Assembly (NCBI GenBank): GCA_945877035.1
Contig: CAMCQH010000020.1
Span: 1 to 32,747 of the forward strand
DNA from: an uncultured Clostridium sp.
GTDB lineage: Bacteria > Bacillota > Clostridia > TANB77 > CAG-508
DNA: 32,747 nucleotides
Direction of reading: 5' to 3'
The notes below the pieces were generated by a model, which made no database searches, was not told the DNA's origin, and saw only the letters and a list, made by a program, of their open reading frames with translations. Position 1 is the first letter of the stretch; every line of letters starts with the position of its first letter. Shown piece after piece: positions 1-6,723 of this stretch. A program made the translations under genes and the position numbers.

Positions 1-3
1 GAT

Positions 4-43
4 TAATCAATTAAATAGATTAATATTTCTATATAATTGATTA
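4..43 (+). promoter_or_regulatory. Leader hairpin before pilin-like gene
   Basis: A perfect 9-bp inverted repeat (4-12 with 35-43) lies immediately upstream of the Shine-Dalgarno sequence (ACGAGG, about 45-50) of the first pilin-like gene. The promoter must lie outside the window. The second pilin-like gene at the other end of the window also has a hairpin just before its ribosome binding site, which hints at shared post-transcriptional control; this is inference. Confidence 0.4.
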
Positions 44-59
44 TACGAGGAAAAATAAG

Positions 60-1265
60 TTGAAAAAATTAAAAAAGCAAAATGCTATAACATTAGTAGC
101 ACTCATTATCACAATAATTATATTGTTGATCTTAGCAGCAATATCAATACAAGCACTAACAAACCAAGGATTATTCACACAAGCACAAAATGCAAAAAAT
201 TTAACAGAGGAAAAAGCAGCAGAGGAAAATGCAATATTGACAAATTATTTAGAACAAATGAATGCAATAATAGGAGGGCAAGTAACAGAATCAGTTCCAG
301 ATGGAACAGTAGTAACGCCAATCAATGATATAACAACGTGGCTCAAAACGGCTCGAATATCAGAACAATATTCATATACAACTATAGAACAAGTAATAAC
401 AGATAGTGCTTGTACAGAAAGTTTGATGAATAATGAAAACGCAATGAAATATCTTGCTCGTTCAACAGAATTTGCAAATGCAATATGTGCAAGTGAAACG
501 GCAATGACATATTTAGGACAGTCTGTATATGTAGATGATACTGTGCTAAATAGTGATTTATGGAAGCAGAAAATACCAATGTCGCCATATTGGAATGAAG
601 TATCTAATATAACAGTAACATTGCACGGTGGAGCATTAGAAACCATCACAATTACCGGACTATATGGTTCACCAACAGTTACCACAAATTCGGATGGTAA
701 TGTAAATTATCAACTTCCAATAGGTACATTCACGTTTGCAGGCGCAATTTCTGGTAAATCATTTGAAAGAACTGTAAATAAAAACACATCAGATGTTTAT
801 GCTATGCCAGAAAGTGCAGTATATTGGTATGGGAATTTATGTACTGAATTTACTGGTGGATTAAGGTCAACAACTACACGATGGGGTGAAGATACAAAAA
901 CATGTAATCCGATTATTACAACCAAAACAAATAGTTATTGTTTATCTTATTCTGCTAGTTCTTACACATACGAATATCAGTATGGAAGTGTTAGAAAAAT
1001 AGACTTAACAGCATATACTAAATTAAAAGGAATAACAACGACTTCGGATACTGGAGTATACGGCGGTTGCTGTTTTGCAATTATGGATACAGATAAAGTA
1101 GTTGAATGGCCTAACAAATATGTGGAAGTTGAAAATAATGCAGGTGTAAAAGAATACGAAAGTGATATATCTGGTTTGACTATTGAGAAAAATGTTGTAT
1201 TTTGTTTCAGACCTAGTAGTCACGCAACGTTAACGGCAGAATTATATGCATTATGGTTAGAGTAG
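60..1265 (+). CDS. Pilin-like surface protein with phage-tail-like head
   Basis: 401 aa from a TTG start, preceded by ACGAGG at 45-50. Residues 1-9 are basic, followed by a prepilin-like hydrophobic helix (ITLVALIITIII, about 9-33) and a polar helix rich in E, N and A. In canonical type IV prepilins a Gly-Phe cleavage site is followed by Glu at mature position 5; here the sequence reads NA-ITLVA, so Glu5 is replaced by Ala. Residues about 118-157 hold two imperfect 20-residue repeats built on NENAMKYLARS and SETAMTYLGQS, a pattern I associate with Firmicute phage tail and adhesin proteins. Further on comes a beta-rich region including SDVYAMPESAVYWYGN, also reminiscent of phage structural proteins. 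It is probably exported and anchored by the N-terminal helix. The pilin-like class is fairly sure; the role of the head is unknown. It is followed by no co-transcribed gene. Confidence 0.8.
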   Translation: MKKLKKQNAITLVALIITIIILLILAAISIQALTNQGLFTQAQNAKNLTEEKAAEENAILTNYLEQMNAIIGGQVTESVPDGTVVTPINDITTWLKTARISEQYSYTTIEQVITDSACTESLMNNENAMKYLARSTEFANAICASETAMTYLGQSVYVDDTVLNSDLWKQKIPMSPYWNEVSNITVTLHGGALETITITGLYGSPTVTTNSDGNVNYQLPIGTFTFAGAISGKSFERTVNKNTSDVYAMPESAVYWYGNLCTEFTGGLRSTTTRWGEDTKTCNPIITTKTNSYCLSYSASSYTYEYQYGSVRKIDLTAYTKLKGITTTSDTGVYGGCCFAIMDTDKVVEWPNKYVEVENNAGVKEYESDISGLTIEKNVVFCFRPSSHATLTAELYALWLE

Positions 1266-1361
1266 CACTGTATCAAATCACTATTTAGTATATTAACAGG
1301 ATATCCAGTTGCTTATAACTTTACATCAAAAACATATATTCCATGAAAGGAGGTTTTCGAC

Positions 1362-1442
1362 ATACCTAACCTTGAAACAAGAGTACCAAAACTTAGTAAC
1401 TTTAGTATTAAATTGCTGCAGAGCAGCAGCGGTATAAATTAA
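1362..1442 (+). other. Possible 26-codon ORF with ATA start
   Basis: AAAGGAGG at 1346-1353 is followed after 8 nt by ATA CCT AAC CTT..., an open frame of 26 codons ending in TAA at 1440-1442. The frame has no ATG, GTG or TTG at the right place. An alternative is ATG at 1343, which overlaps the Shine-Dalgarno sequence and gives only an 8-codon peptide. The perfect ribosome binding site suggests a decayed gene start or a leader peptide. The product is not recognised. Confidence 0.25.
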
Positions 1443-1495
1443 TAAATATGAAAATTAAAAATTTTGCAATGAAAAATGATGTAAATGGTATTTAT

Positions 1496-1556
1496 AAAAG
1501 CAATTATATGTGTTATTAATAAAATAATCTATTTAGCACATATAGTTGCTTTTTAT
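1496..1556 (+). terminator. Terminator-like hairpin downstream of pilin-like gene
   Basis: 1496-1512 pairs with 1537-1553 over 17 positions with a single T-G wobble, enclosing a 24-nt loop, and the descending arm ends in a T-run (1550-1554). It is the first strong plus-strand termination signal after the pilin-like gene, so it probably ends that transcript. Confidence 0.5.
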
Positions 1557-1726
1557 AATTCATAAAATTTTGTTCAAAAATTTATTCTTAAAAAATCTAG
1601 GTTATATGGTGTTAGAATAGATATATAGACACAAAATTGAGTGTTAAAATCTAACTGTGTAAACTTGCTAACAAAAGCCAATAGTTTTTTAAAAAAATTT
1701 TAAAAAATTTTTTGTGCATGATTAAT

Positions 1727-1752
1727 AAGCAGTACTAATAATACTGCTTTTA
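1727..1752 (+). terminator. Short U-tailed hairpin
   Basis: AAGCAGTA (1727-1734) pairs with TACTGCTT (1742-1749) over a 7-nt loop and is followed by T residues. It is a weak rho-independent terminator candidate in a gene-free stretch. Confidence 0.3.
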
Positions 1753-1822
1753 ACATTTTTTGGTACCAAATTCAAAAATTGAAATTTTTGAATTTATACA
1801 GTTAAATTTTTTTCAAAGCAGT

Positions 1823-1865
1823 AAGCACTCAATAACAAGAATATTTATTGAGAGCTTATTTTTTA
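1823..1865. terminator. Terminator between pilin-like region and asd
   Basis: 1823-1835 pairs with 1845-1857 (8 bp, one A-A mismatch, 4 bp), followed on the plus strand by ATTTTTT. It lies directly beyond the asd stop, so it probably ends asd transcription on the minus strand as well as blocking plus-strand read-through. The T-run is clear only on the plus strand. Confidence 0.5.
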
Positions 1866-1873
1866 AAATAAAA

Positions 1874-2863
1874 TTAAGAAACCAATTTCTCCAAAATCTG
1901 TACAGCATTAGAAGCAGCACCTTTACGCAAATTATCAGCTACAACCCACAAATTAATACCATAAGGAACACTAAAATCACGCCTAATTCTACCAACAAAA
2001 ACATCATCATAACCATCAGCTTTAGTAGCCAAAGGATAATAATTTTTCTCAACATCATCAACCAATATAATTCCGGGAGAATTTTGTAGCAACATTTTAA
2101 CATCATAAATATCAAAATTAGTTCTAAATTCAATATTTATACTCTCGCTATGGCAATTTTTAACAGGGACTCTAACACAAGTTGCTGTTATAGGAAGATA
2201 AGGTTTATTCAAAATTTTTCTAGTTTCATTAATCATTTTATATTCTTCCTTCGTATAACCATCAGGCATAAAAACATCAATATGTGGTAAGCAATTATTA
2301 TAAATAGGATGTGGGAATTTTTGTGGAGCTAATCCTTTAATACCATTTTCTAAATCTTCAACACCAGCTTTTCCAGCTCCAGAAACTGCCTGATATGTTG
2401 AATAAACAATTCTTTTAATTTTATATTTATCATCTAATGGCTTTAAAGCCACAACAGCTTGAATTGTTGAACAATTAGGATTTGCAATAATTCCTTTATT
2501 TTCAAAAATTTTTTCAGGATTTACTTCAGGCACAACTAAAGGAACATCTTTATCCATTCTAAAAGCGCTACTATTATCAATTACTACACATCCTTTAGAA
2601 ATTGCAATAGGAGCAAATTTTTCTGAAACACTACCTCCGGCACAGAAAATTGCATAATCAAAATGAGAATTAAAAGAATCTTCTGTAAGTTCTTGAATTA
2701 TATAATTTTGACCTAAAAATTGTAATTTTGTTCCAGCTGATTTTTTAGAAGAAAATAATGTATATGTACAATTTGTGAAATTTTTCTCTTCTAGTACTTT
2801 TAGTACAGTTCTTCCAACTAATCCTGTACTACCAATAATAGCAACTTTATAACTAGTTTTCAT
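1874..2863 (-). CDS. asd: Aspartate-semialdehyde dehydrogenase
   Basis: Reduces aspartyl phosphate to aspartate semialdehyde with NADPH, the branch step toward lysine/diaminopimelate, threonine and methionine; cytosolic. The 329-aa product is the usual family length. The N-terminus reads KVAIIGSTGLVGRTVL, the Rossmann glycine motif, and NPNCSTIQ holds the catalytic Cys at about residue 131. I chose the ATG at 2863 because GGAGG (about 2871-2875 in plus coordinates) lies 7 nt upstream; the ATG two codons earlier would have only 1 nt spacing, and the long upstream extension of the open frame lacks a site. It is transcribed divergently from the glycosyltransferase gene and stands alone, not in an operon with dapA. 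Confidence 0.95.
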   Translation of the reverse strand: MKTSYKVAIIGSTGLVGRTVLKVLEEKNFTNCTYTLFSSKKSAGTKLQFLGQNYIIQELTEDSFNSHFDYAIFCAGGSVSEKFAPIAISKGCVVIDNSSAFRMDKDVPLVVPEVNPEKIFENKGIIANPNCSTIQAVVALKPLDDKYKIKRIVYSTYQAVSGAGKAGVEDLENGIKGLAPQKFPHPIYNNCLPHIDVFMPDGYTKEEYKMINETRKILNKPYLPITATCVRVPVKNCHSESINIEFRTNFDIYDVKMLLQNSPGIILVDDVEKNYYPLATKADGYDDVFVGRIRRDFSVPYGINLWVVADNLRKGAASNAVQILEKLVS

Positions 2864-2914
2864 ATTCATACCTCCATGATTTTTATAATAATATATTAAA
2901 AATTTCAAAAAAAG

Positions 2915-2943
2915 TTGCATTTTTTTACCAATAATAGTATAAT
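2915..2943 (+). promoter_or_regulatory. Sigma-A-type promoter for glycosyltransferase
   Basis: TTGCAT (2915-2920), 17-bp spacer, TATAAT (2938-2943), about 45 bp before the start codon of the glycosyltransferase gene. The same -35 hexamer and spacer length recur at 4259-4287. Confidence 0.75.
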
Positions 2944-2988
2944 AGAAAAGGTGAAATAATAATATAAAATAAAAAGAGAGGTAAAAAA

Positions 2989-4251
2989 ATGGATTATATT
3001 TATATACTAAGAGAAGCATTAGTATGGATTGTAACAATATTTTGGCTATATCAAATAGTCATCAGTTTATGCTCATTAGTAAAATTAAAAGAAAAACCAT
3101 TAAAAGTAAAAAAAGACCACAGATTTATGGCAATAATACCAGCACATAATGAAGAAGCAGTAGTAGGAAACCTTATAGAAAGCTTAAAAAATCAAAATTA
3201 CAATAAAGAACTATATGATATATATGTAATTGCAGATAACTGTACAGACAGCACAGCAAGAGTCGCAAAAAATGCAGGTGCAATTATATATGAAAGATAT
3301 GATGAAACAAATAAAACAAAAGGAGCTGCACTAGACTGGTTTTTACAACAAAAAATAAAAGAAGATGCACCATATGATGCAATATGTGTATTTGATGCAG
3401 ATAATATAGTTGATAAAAATTTTATAAAAGCAATGAATAAAAAACTATGTCAAGGAGAAGATGTTGTTCAAGGATATAGAGATATCAAAAATCCAACAGA
3501 TAACTGGATAACATCAGGATATGCATTATTCTATTGGACTAATCACAGATTTTATCATTTAGCTAGATACAATTTGGGATTATCAACAATGTTAAATGGA
3601 ACAGGATTTATGGTAAACTTTAATATAATAAAAGAAAATAATGGATGGAAAACAGTAACATTAACAGAAGATATTGAATTTTCATTACAAAGAATATTAA
3701 AAGGAAAAAAACTAGGATGGGCAACAGATGCCATAGTATATGATGAACAACCAATAGGATTTAAACAAAGTTGGTCACAAAGAAGCAGATGGACAGTAGG
3801 ACATATGCAATGTATTAAAGAATATACAGGAAAAATGTTTGATTCAGTTAAAGAGAAAAAATCAATGATAACTATTGATGGGTTACTATATATATTAGGA
3901 AGTACACCAATGTTTATATTGACAATACTATTGCTATTATCAAACTTTGCTTTATATGCTTTAGATGGAATGACAAAATTAGAATTAATTTCAAACTTAA
4001 TAATGTATTTAATACCAACTTTTGTATTGCCATCAGCTACTGCAGCATTTGTAATGTTTTTAGATGGAAAACCAATTAAACCTATGATAAAAGGATTTTT
4101 CACATATCCACTATTTTTAGGAAGTTGGATAATAATCAATATTAAATGTTTATTTAAAAGAGAAACAACATGGGAGAAAATTACTCATAATAGAAGTATA
4201 AAAATTGATGATGTAGAGCAAAAAGAAATTGTTGAAACAGAAAAAGTTTAA
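2989..4251 (+). CDS. Membrane glycosyltransferase, family GT2
   Basis: 420 aa, start ATG at 2989 behind GAGAGG. It has an N-terminal membrane helix (about 9-29), then a GT-A fold: PAHNEE (51-56), DADN (136-139, the metal-binding DxD), TED (226-228, catalytic base) and QRSRW (264-268), the QxxRW set of processive beta-glycosyltransferases such as cellulose, hyaluronan and poly-N-acetylglucosamine synthases. Several hydrophobic segments follow (about 295-385), so the enzyme sits in the membrane with its active site in the cytoplasm and could extrude a polysaccharide. No PilZ domain or partner genes are visible, so the sugar and product cannot be named. It is monocistronic: promoter at 2915-2943 and a new promoter right after its stop. 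Confidence 0.85.
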   Translation: MDYIYILREALVWIVTIFWLYQIVISLCSLVKLKEKPLKVKKDHRFMAIIPAHNEEAVVGNLIESLKNQNYNKELYDIYVIADNCTDSTARVAKNAGAIIYERYDETNKTKGAALDWFLQQKIKEDAPYDAICVFDADNIVDKNFIKAMNKKLCQGEDVVQGYRDIKNPTDNWITSGYALFYWTNHRFYHLARYNLGLSTMLNGTGFMVNFNIIKENNGWKTVTLTEDIEFSLQRILKGKKLGWATDAIVYDEQPIGFKQSWSQRSRWTVGHMQCIKEYTGKMFDSVKEKKSMITIDGLLYILGSTPMFILTILLLLSNFALYALDGMTKLELISNLIMYLIPTFVLPSATAAFVMFLDGKPIKPMIKGFFTYPLFLGSWIIINIKCLFKRETTWEKITHNRSIKIDDVEQKEIVETEKV

Positions 4252-4258
4252 AAAAAGC

Positions 4259-4287
4259 TTGCATTTTTCCCAAAAATTGGGTATAAT
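4259..4287 (+). promoter_or_regulatory. Promoter of the rimP-nusA-infB operon
   Basis: TTGCAT (4259-4264), 17-bp spacer, TATAAT (4282-4287). The -35 box begins 8 bp after the glycosyltransferase stop. The spacer carries a small inverted repeat, CCCA/TGGG (4269-4281). Confidence 0.8.
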
Positions 4288-4311
4288 AGATATATCAATA
4301 TAAGAGAAGCT

Positions 4312-4345
4312 GGAGAGTGGGAACAAATCCCACTCTCTATATTTT
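4312..4345 (+). promoter_or_regulatory. Leader hairpin (attenuator candidate) before rimP
   Basis: GAGAGTGGGA (4313-4322) pairs perfectly with TCCCACTCTC (4328-4337) over a 5-nt loop, and a short T-rich stretch follows. It lies in the 5' leader, about 20 nt after the expected transcription start and 45 nt before the rimP start. It could terminate a fraction of transcripts or stabilise the mRNA; the T-run is weak, so true attenuation is not certain. Confidence 0.45.
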
Positions 4346-4382
4346 GAAAAATAAATATTAAAGGAGGGAATGGTGGTAAAAG

Positions 4383-4841
4383 TTGGCAAGTATAGAAGAA
4401 AAAGTTGAAAAACTAGTAAAGCCTATAATAGAAAAAATAGGATATGAACTGTATGATGTAGAATATGCAAAAGAAGGAAAAAACTATTTCTTAAGAATAT
4501 TCATAGACAACGAAAAAGGAATAGACTTAAATGACTGCGAAAAAGTAAACGATAGAATAACAGACATTTTAGACGAAGAAAATTACATTAAAGAGCAATA
4601 CTTCTTGGAAGTCTCATCACCAGGAATAGAAAGAGTTTTAAGAAAAGATAAACATTTAAAACAAAACATTGGTGAACAAATAAATATTAAATTATTTAAA
4701 AAAGATGAAAATGGCAAAAAAGAATATTTAGGAAAGTTAAAAGAATTTGATGATTTTAAAATTGTAATTGAGCAAGATGAAAATGAAATACAAATTGAAA
4801 GAAAAAATATATCACAAATAAAAACTGTTTATAATTGGTAA
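4383..4841 (+). CDS. rimP: Ribosome maturation factor RimP
   Basis: Cytosolic factor for assembly of the 30S subunit. 152 aa, normal for the family, with the signature LEVSSPGIERVL near residues 75-86 linking the N-terminal alpha/beta domain to the C-terminal SH3-like domain. The start is TTG at 4383: no ATG or GTG is available in frame after the stop at 4377-4379. GGTGG lies 7 nt upstream; a stronger AAGGAGGG at 4361-4368 is 14 nt away. First gene of the operon, as in most Firmicutes. A dispersed inverted repeat begins on the base after its stop codon and separates it from nusA. Confidence 0.95.
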   Translation: MASIEEKVEKLVKPIIEKIGYELYDVEYAKEGKNYFLRIFIDNEKGIDLNDCEKVNDRITDILDEENYIKEQYFLEVSSPGIERVLRKDKHLKQNIGEQINIKLFKKDENGKKEYLGKLKEFDDFKIVIEQDENEIQIERKNISQIKTVYNW

Positions 4842-4951
4842 TGTCCAAAAGGAACGGTTCTATTTGGACATTTTGTCCAATTGGGACACATCCTAAATAA
4901 GAATGGGAAATTTTGGACATTTTGTCCAAAAAGAACCGTCCCTTTTGGACA
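4842..4951. repeat. Inverted-repeat element, GGGACGGTTCT family, copy 1
   Basis: A 110-bp element: left arm 4842-4879 and right arm 4914-4951 are inverted copies matching at 33 of 38 positions. It starts on the base after the rimP stop and ends 6 nt before the nusA Shine-Dalgarno sequence (4958-4967). The right arm, read on the minus strand, holds GGGACGGTTCTTTTTGG; a related single arm and a full pair occur at 25847 and 29669. It has no coding capacity, so it is a non-autonomous, MITE- or REP-like element. Confidence 0.85.
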
Positions 4952-4975
4952 AAAAATAAAGGAGGAATTTTAAAA

Positions 4976-6073
4976 ATGAAAGCTATTGATAACAAAGAAT
5001 TAATATTAGCATTGGAGGAATTAGAAAAAGAAAAAGGAATAAAAAAAGAATATGTATTAGAATCAATAGAAACAGCCTTAGTTACAGCATATAAAAGAAA
5101 TTTTGATGCATTAGAAAATGTAAGAGTTGATATAGACCAAAAAACAGGTGCAACACATTTGTATTCAATTAAAGACATTGTTGAAAATGCAAATGATGAA
5201 GTTACAGAAATAAATTTAAAAGATGCACATAAAATTAATAAAGACTTAAAATTAGGAGATACAGTAGAAGTAGAAATAGTACCTAAAGATTTTGGAAGAA
5301 TAGCAGCACAAACTGCAAAACAAGTAATTGTTCAAAAATTAAGAGAAGTTGAAAGAGATTTAATATTTGATGAGTATAGCCAAAGAAAAGGTGAAATTGT
5401 TTCAGGTATTATTCAAAAAGCTGATAGAAATATAGTAGTTGTAGATTTAGGAAGAATTGAAGGAATAATGCTTTCTAAAGAGCAAGTACCAACTGAAAAA
5501 TACAAAGTAAATGATAAAATAAAAGCATACATAGTAGATGTTGAAAGAGGATTAAAAGGAGCTCCACAAGTAATGATTTCTAGAAGTCATCCAGACTTTG
5601 TTAGAAAATTATTAGAATTTGAAATACCAGAAATATATGAAGGAGTAATAGAAATAAAAAGTGTATCAAGAGATGCAGGTTCAAGAAGTAAAGTAGCAGT
5701 ATATTCGCCAGACCCTAATATAGACCCAGTTGGTTCTTGTGTAGGAGCAAAAGGTGTAAGAATTCAAAATGTTATAAATGAATTAAATGGAGAAAAAATT
5801 GATGTAATAGAATGGGATGAAGATCCAAGCATATATATAGCATCAGCATTACTTCCAGCACAAATATTAGCAGTTGATATAAAAGAAGAAGAAAAATTTG
5901 CAGAAGTAATTGTACCAGATGATCAATTATCATTAGCAATAGGAAAAGCAGGACAAAATGCTAGATTAGCTGCAAAACTTACAAATTGGAAAATAGATAT
6001 AAAATCAGAATCTCAATTTAGAGAAATTTTACAACAACAACAAGAAAATGATGAGGAGAATGCAGAAGACTAG
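4976..6073 (+). CDS. nusA: Transcription termination/antitermination factor NusA
   Basis: Binds RNA polymerase and nascent RNA and modulates pausing, termination and rRNA antitermination. 365 aa, the short Firmicute form lacking the C-terminal acidic repeats of enterobacteria. Order: N-terminal polymerase-binding domain (1 to about 125), S1 domain (about 135-200, GEIVSGIIQKADRNIVVVDLG region), KH1 with VGAKGVRIQ, KH2 with AIGKAGQNARLA, then a short acidic Gln/Glu tail. Start ATG 4976, with AAAGGAGGAA 8 nt upstream. An open frame reaches back to 4913, but those codons lie inside the repeat element and have no binding site. The TAG stop (6071-6073) is also the first three bases of a heptamer repeat tract. 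Confidence 0.96.
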   Translation: MKAIDNKELILALEELEKEKGIKKEYVLESIETALVTAYKRNFDALENVRVDIDQKTGATHLYSIKDIVENANDEVTEINLKDAHKINKDLKLGDTVEVEIVPKDFGRIAAQTAKQVIVQKLREVERDLIFDEYSQRKGEIVSGIIQKADRNIVVVDLGRIEGIMLSKEQVPTEKYKVNDKIKAYIVDVERGLKGAPQVMISRSHPDFVRKLLEFEIPEIYEGVIEIKSVSRDAGSRSKVAVYSPDPNIDPVGSCVGAKGVRIQNVINELNGEKIDVIEWDEDPSIYIASALLPAQILAVDIKEEEKFAEVIVPDDQLSLAIGKAGQNARLAAKLTNWKIDIKSESQFREILQQQQENDEENAED

Positions 6074-6131
6074 AAGTCAGAAGTCAGAAGTCGGATGTCA
6101 GACATCTACTTCACCGACCTCCGACCTCCTA
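6071..6131. repeat. Heptamer repeat tract at the nusA stop, copy 1
   Basis: Five 7-bp units of consensus YRGARGT/YRGATGT run from 6071 to 6105, starting with the TAG stop of nusA. A pyrimidine-rich arm of the same units in inverted orientation follows (6106-6130), centred on the palindrome GATGTCAGACATC (6094-6106). The tract lies between nusA and ylxR and ends about 10 nt before the ylxR ribosome binding site. Confidence 0.8.
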
Positions 6132-6152
6132 CAAAAAAGGAAGGTGGATACC

Positions 6153-6413
6153 ATGAAAAAACAACCACAAAGAACATGCATGGGATGTAATGAAAAAAAA
6201 GACAAAAAAGATTTGATAAGAATAGTAAAAAGCAAAGACAACGAAATATCAATAGATAGAATAGGAAAAAAAGAAGGACGCGGAGCATATATCTGTGATG
6301 ATGAAAAATGTTTAGAAAAAGTTATAAAAAGTAAAAGATTAGAAAAAGTCTTTGAAATGCAAATAACACAAGAAATTTATGAAAGTTTAAGAGGTGTAAT
6401 TCTTGATAAATAA
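6153..6413 (+). CDS. ylxR: YlxR/RnpM-family RNA-binding protein
   Basis: 86 aa. The protein has CMGCNEKKDKKDLIRIV near the N-terminus and GRGAYICDDEKCLEKVIK, the RGAY signature of the YlxR fold, next to nusA as usual. Studies in Firmicutes link the family to modulation of RNase P (hence RnpM) and to nucleoid or RNA binding; which applies here is not visible. Start ATG 6153 after AGGAAGGTGG; the longer frame from 6048 runs through the end of nusA and the heptamer tract and is not credible. It overlaps ylxQ by 11 nt, suggesting translational coupling. Confidence 0.92.
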   Translation: MKKQPQRTCMGCNEKKDKKDLIRIVKSKDNEISIDRIGKKEGRGAYICDDEKCLEKVIKSKRLEKVFEMQITQEIYESLRGVILDK

Positions 6414-6723
6414 CAATATATTAGGATTAATTGGATTAGCAATGAAAGCTGGAAAAATATGTTTTGGGGCAGATAGTGTTGAAGAAAATTTAGTTAAACA
6501 CAAAGTAAAATTATTAATAATTTCGGAAGATAGTTCTGAAAGAACAAAAAATAAATTTACAAAACTATGTGAAAAATTTAATGTACCAGTAATCATAGAT
6601 GGAGATATTGAAACATTAAGTAAATCTATTGGAAAAAGTAATAAAGCAATAATAGGTATAAAAGATATAAACTTTGCAGAATCAATACAAAAAAAGTATA
6701 ATGGGGGTGATGTTATTGGGTAA
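6403..6723 (+). CDS. ylxQ: L7Ae/L30e-family ribosomal-like protein YlxQ
   Basis: 106 aa of the L7Ae/L30e RNA-binding fold (kink-turn binders). Visible marks are [27 protein letters not shown]-type helix 1 and loop, [17 protein letters not shown] and the closing [17 protein letters not shown] start at 6403 with GAGGTG 6 nt upstream; the gene begins inside the end of ylxR and itself overlaps infB by 8 nt. Its place between ylxR and infB is conserved in Firmicutes. Biochemical role in bacteria is poorly defined. Confidence 0.9.
   Translation: MINNNILGLIGLAMKAGKICFGADSVEENLVKHKVKLLIISEDSSERTKNKFTKLCEKFNVPVIIDGDIETLSKSIGKSNKAIIGIKDINFAESIQKKYNGGDVIG

Larger units (their letters stand above)
1266..1873. 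other. Gene-poor AT-rich intergenic region with hairpins
   Basis: About 600 bp between the pilin-like gene and asd without a convincing protein gene. It holds a 26-codon ORF behind a perfect Shine-Dalgarno sequence (1362-1442), a long terminator-like hairpin (1496-1554), a second one (1727-1750), a 12-bp AT palindrome (1768-1779 with 1784-1795, loop TGAA) and the asd-facing terminator (1823-1865). An open frame over 1760-2089 on the plus strand is antisense to asd and looks like a shadow. Confidence 0.6.

Noticed and set aside
1760-2089. Plus-strand ORF of 109 codons
   Set aside because: It is antisense to asd over most of its length and has no ribosome site.
4913-4975. Longer NusA start with 21 extra residues
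   Set aside because: The codons lie in the repeat element, there is no ribosome site before them, and ATG 4976 has a perfect site.
6071-6131. CRISPR array from the regular repeats
   Set aside because: Units are 7 bp without spacers; no cas genes.
6048-6152. Longer start for the YlxR gene
   Set aside because: It would run through the nusA end and the heptamer tract; the YlxR fold begins at ATG 6153.
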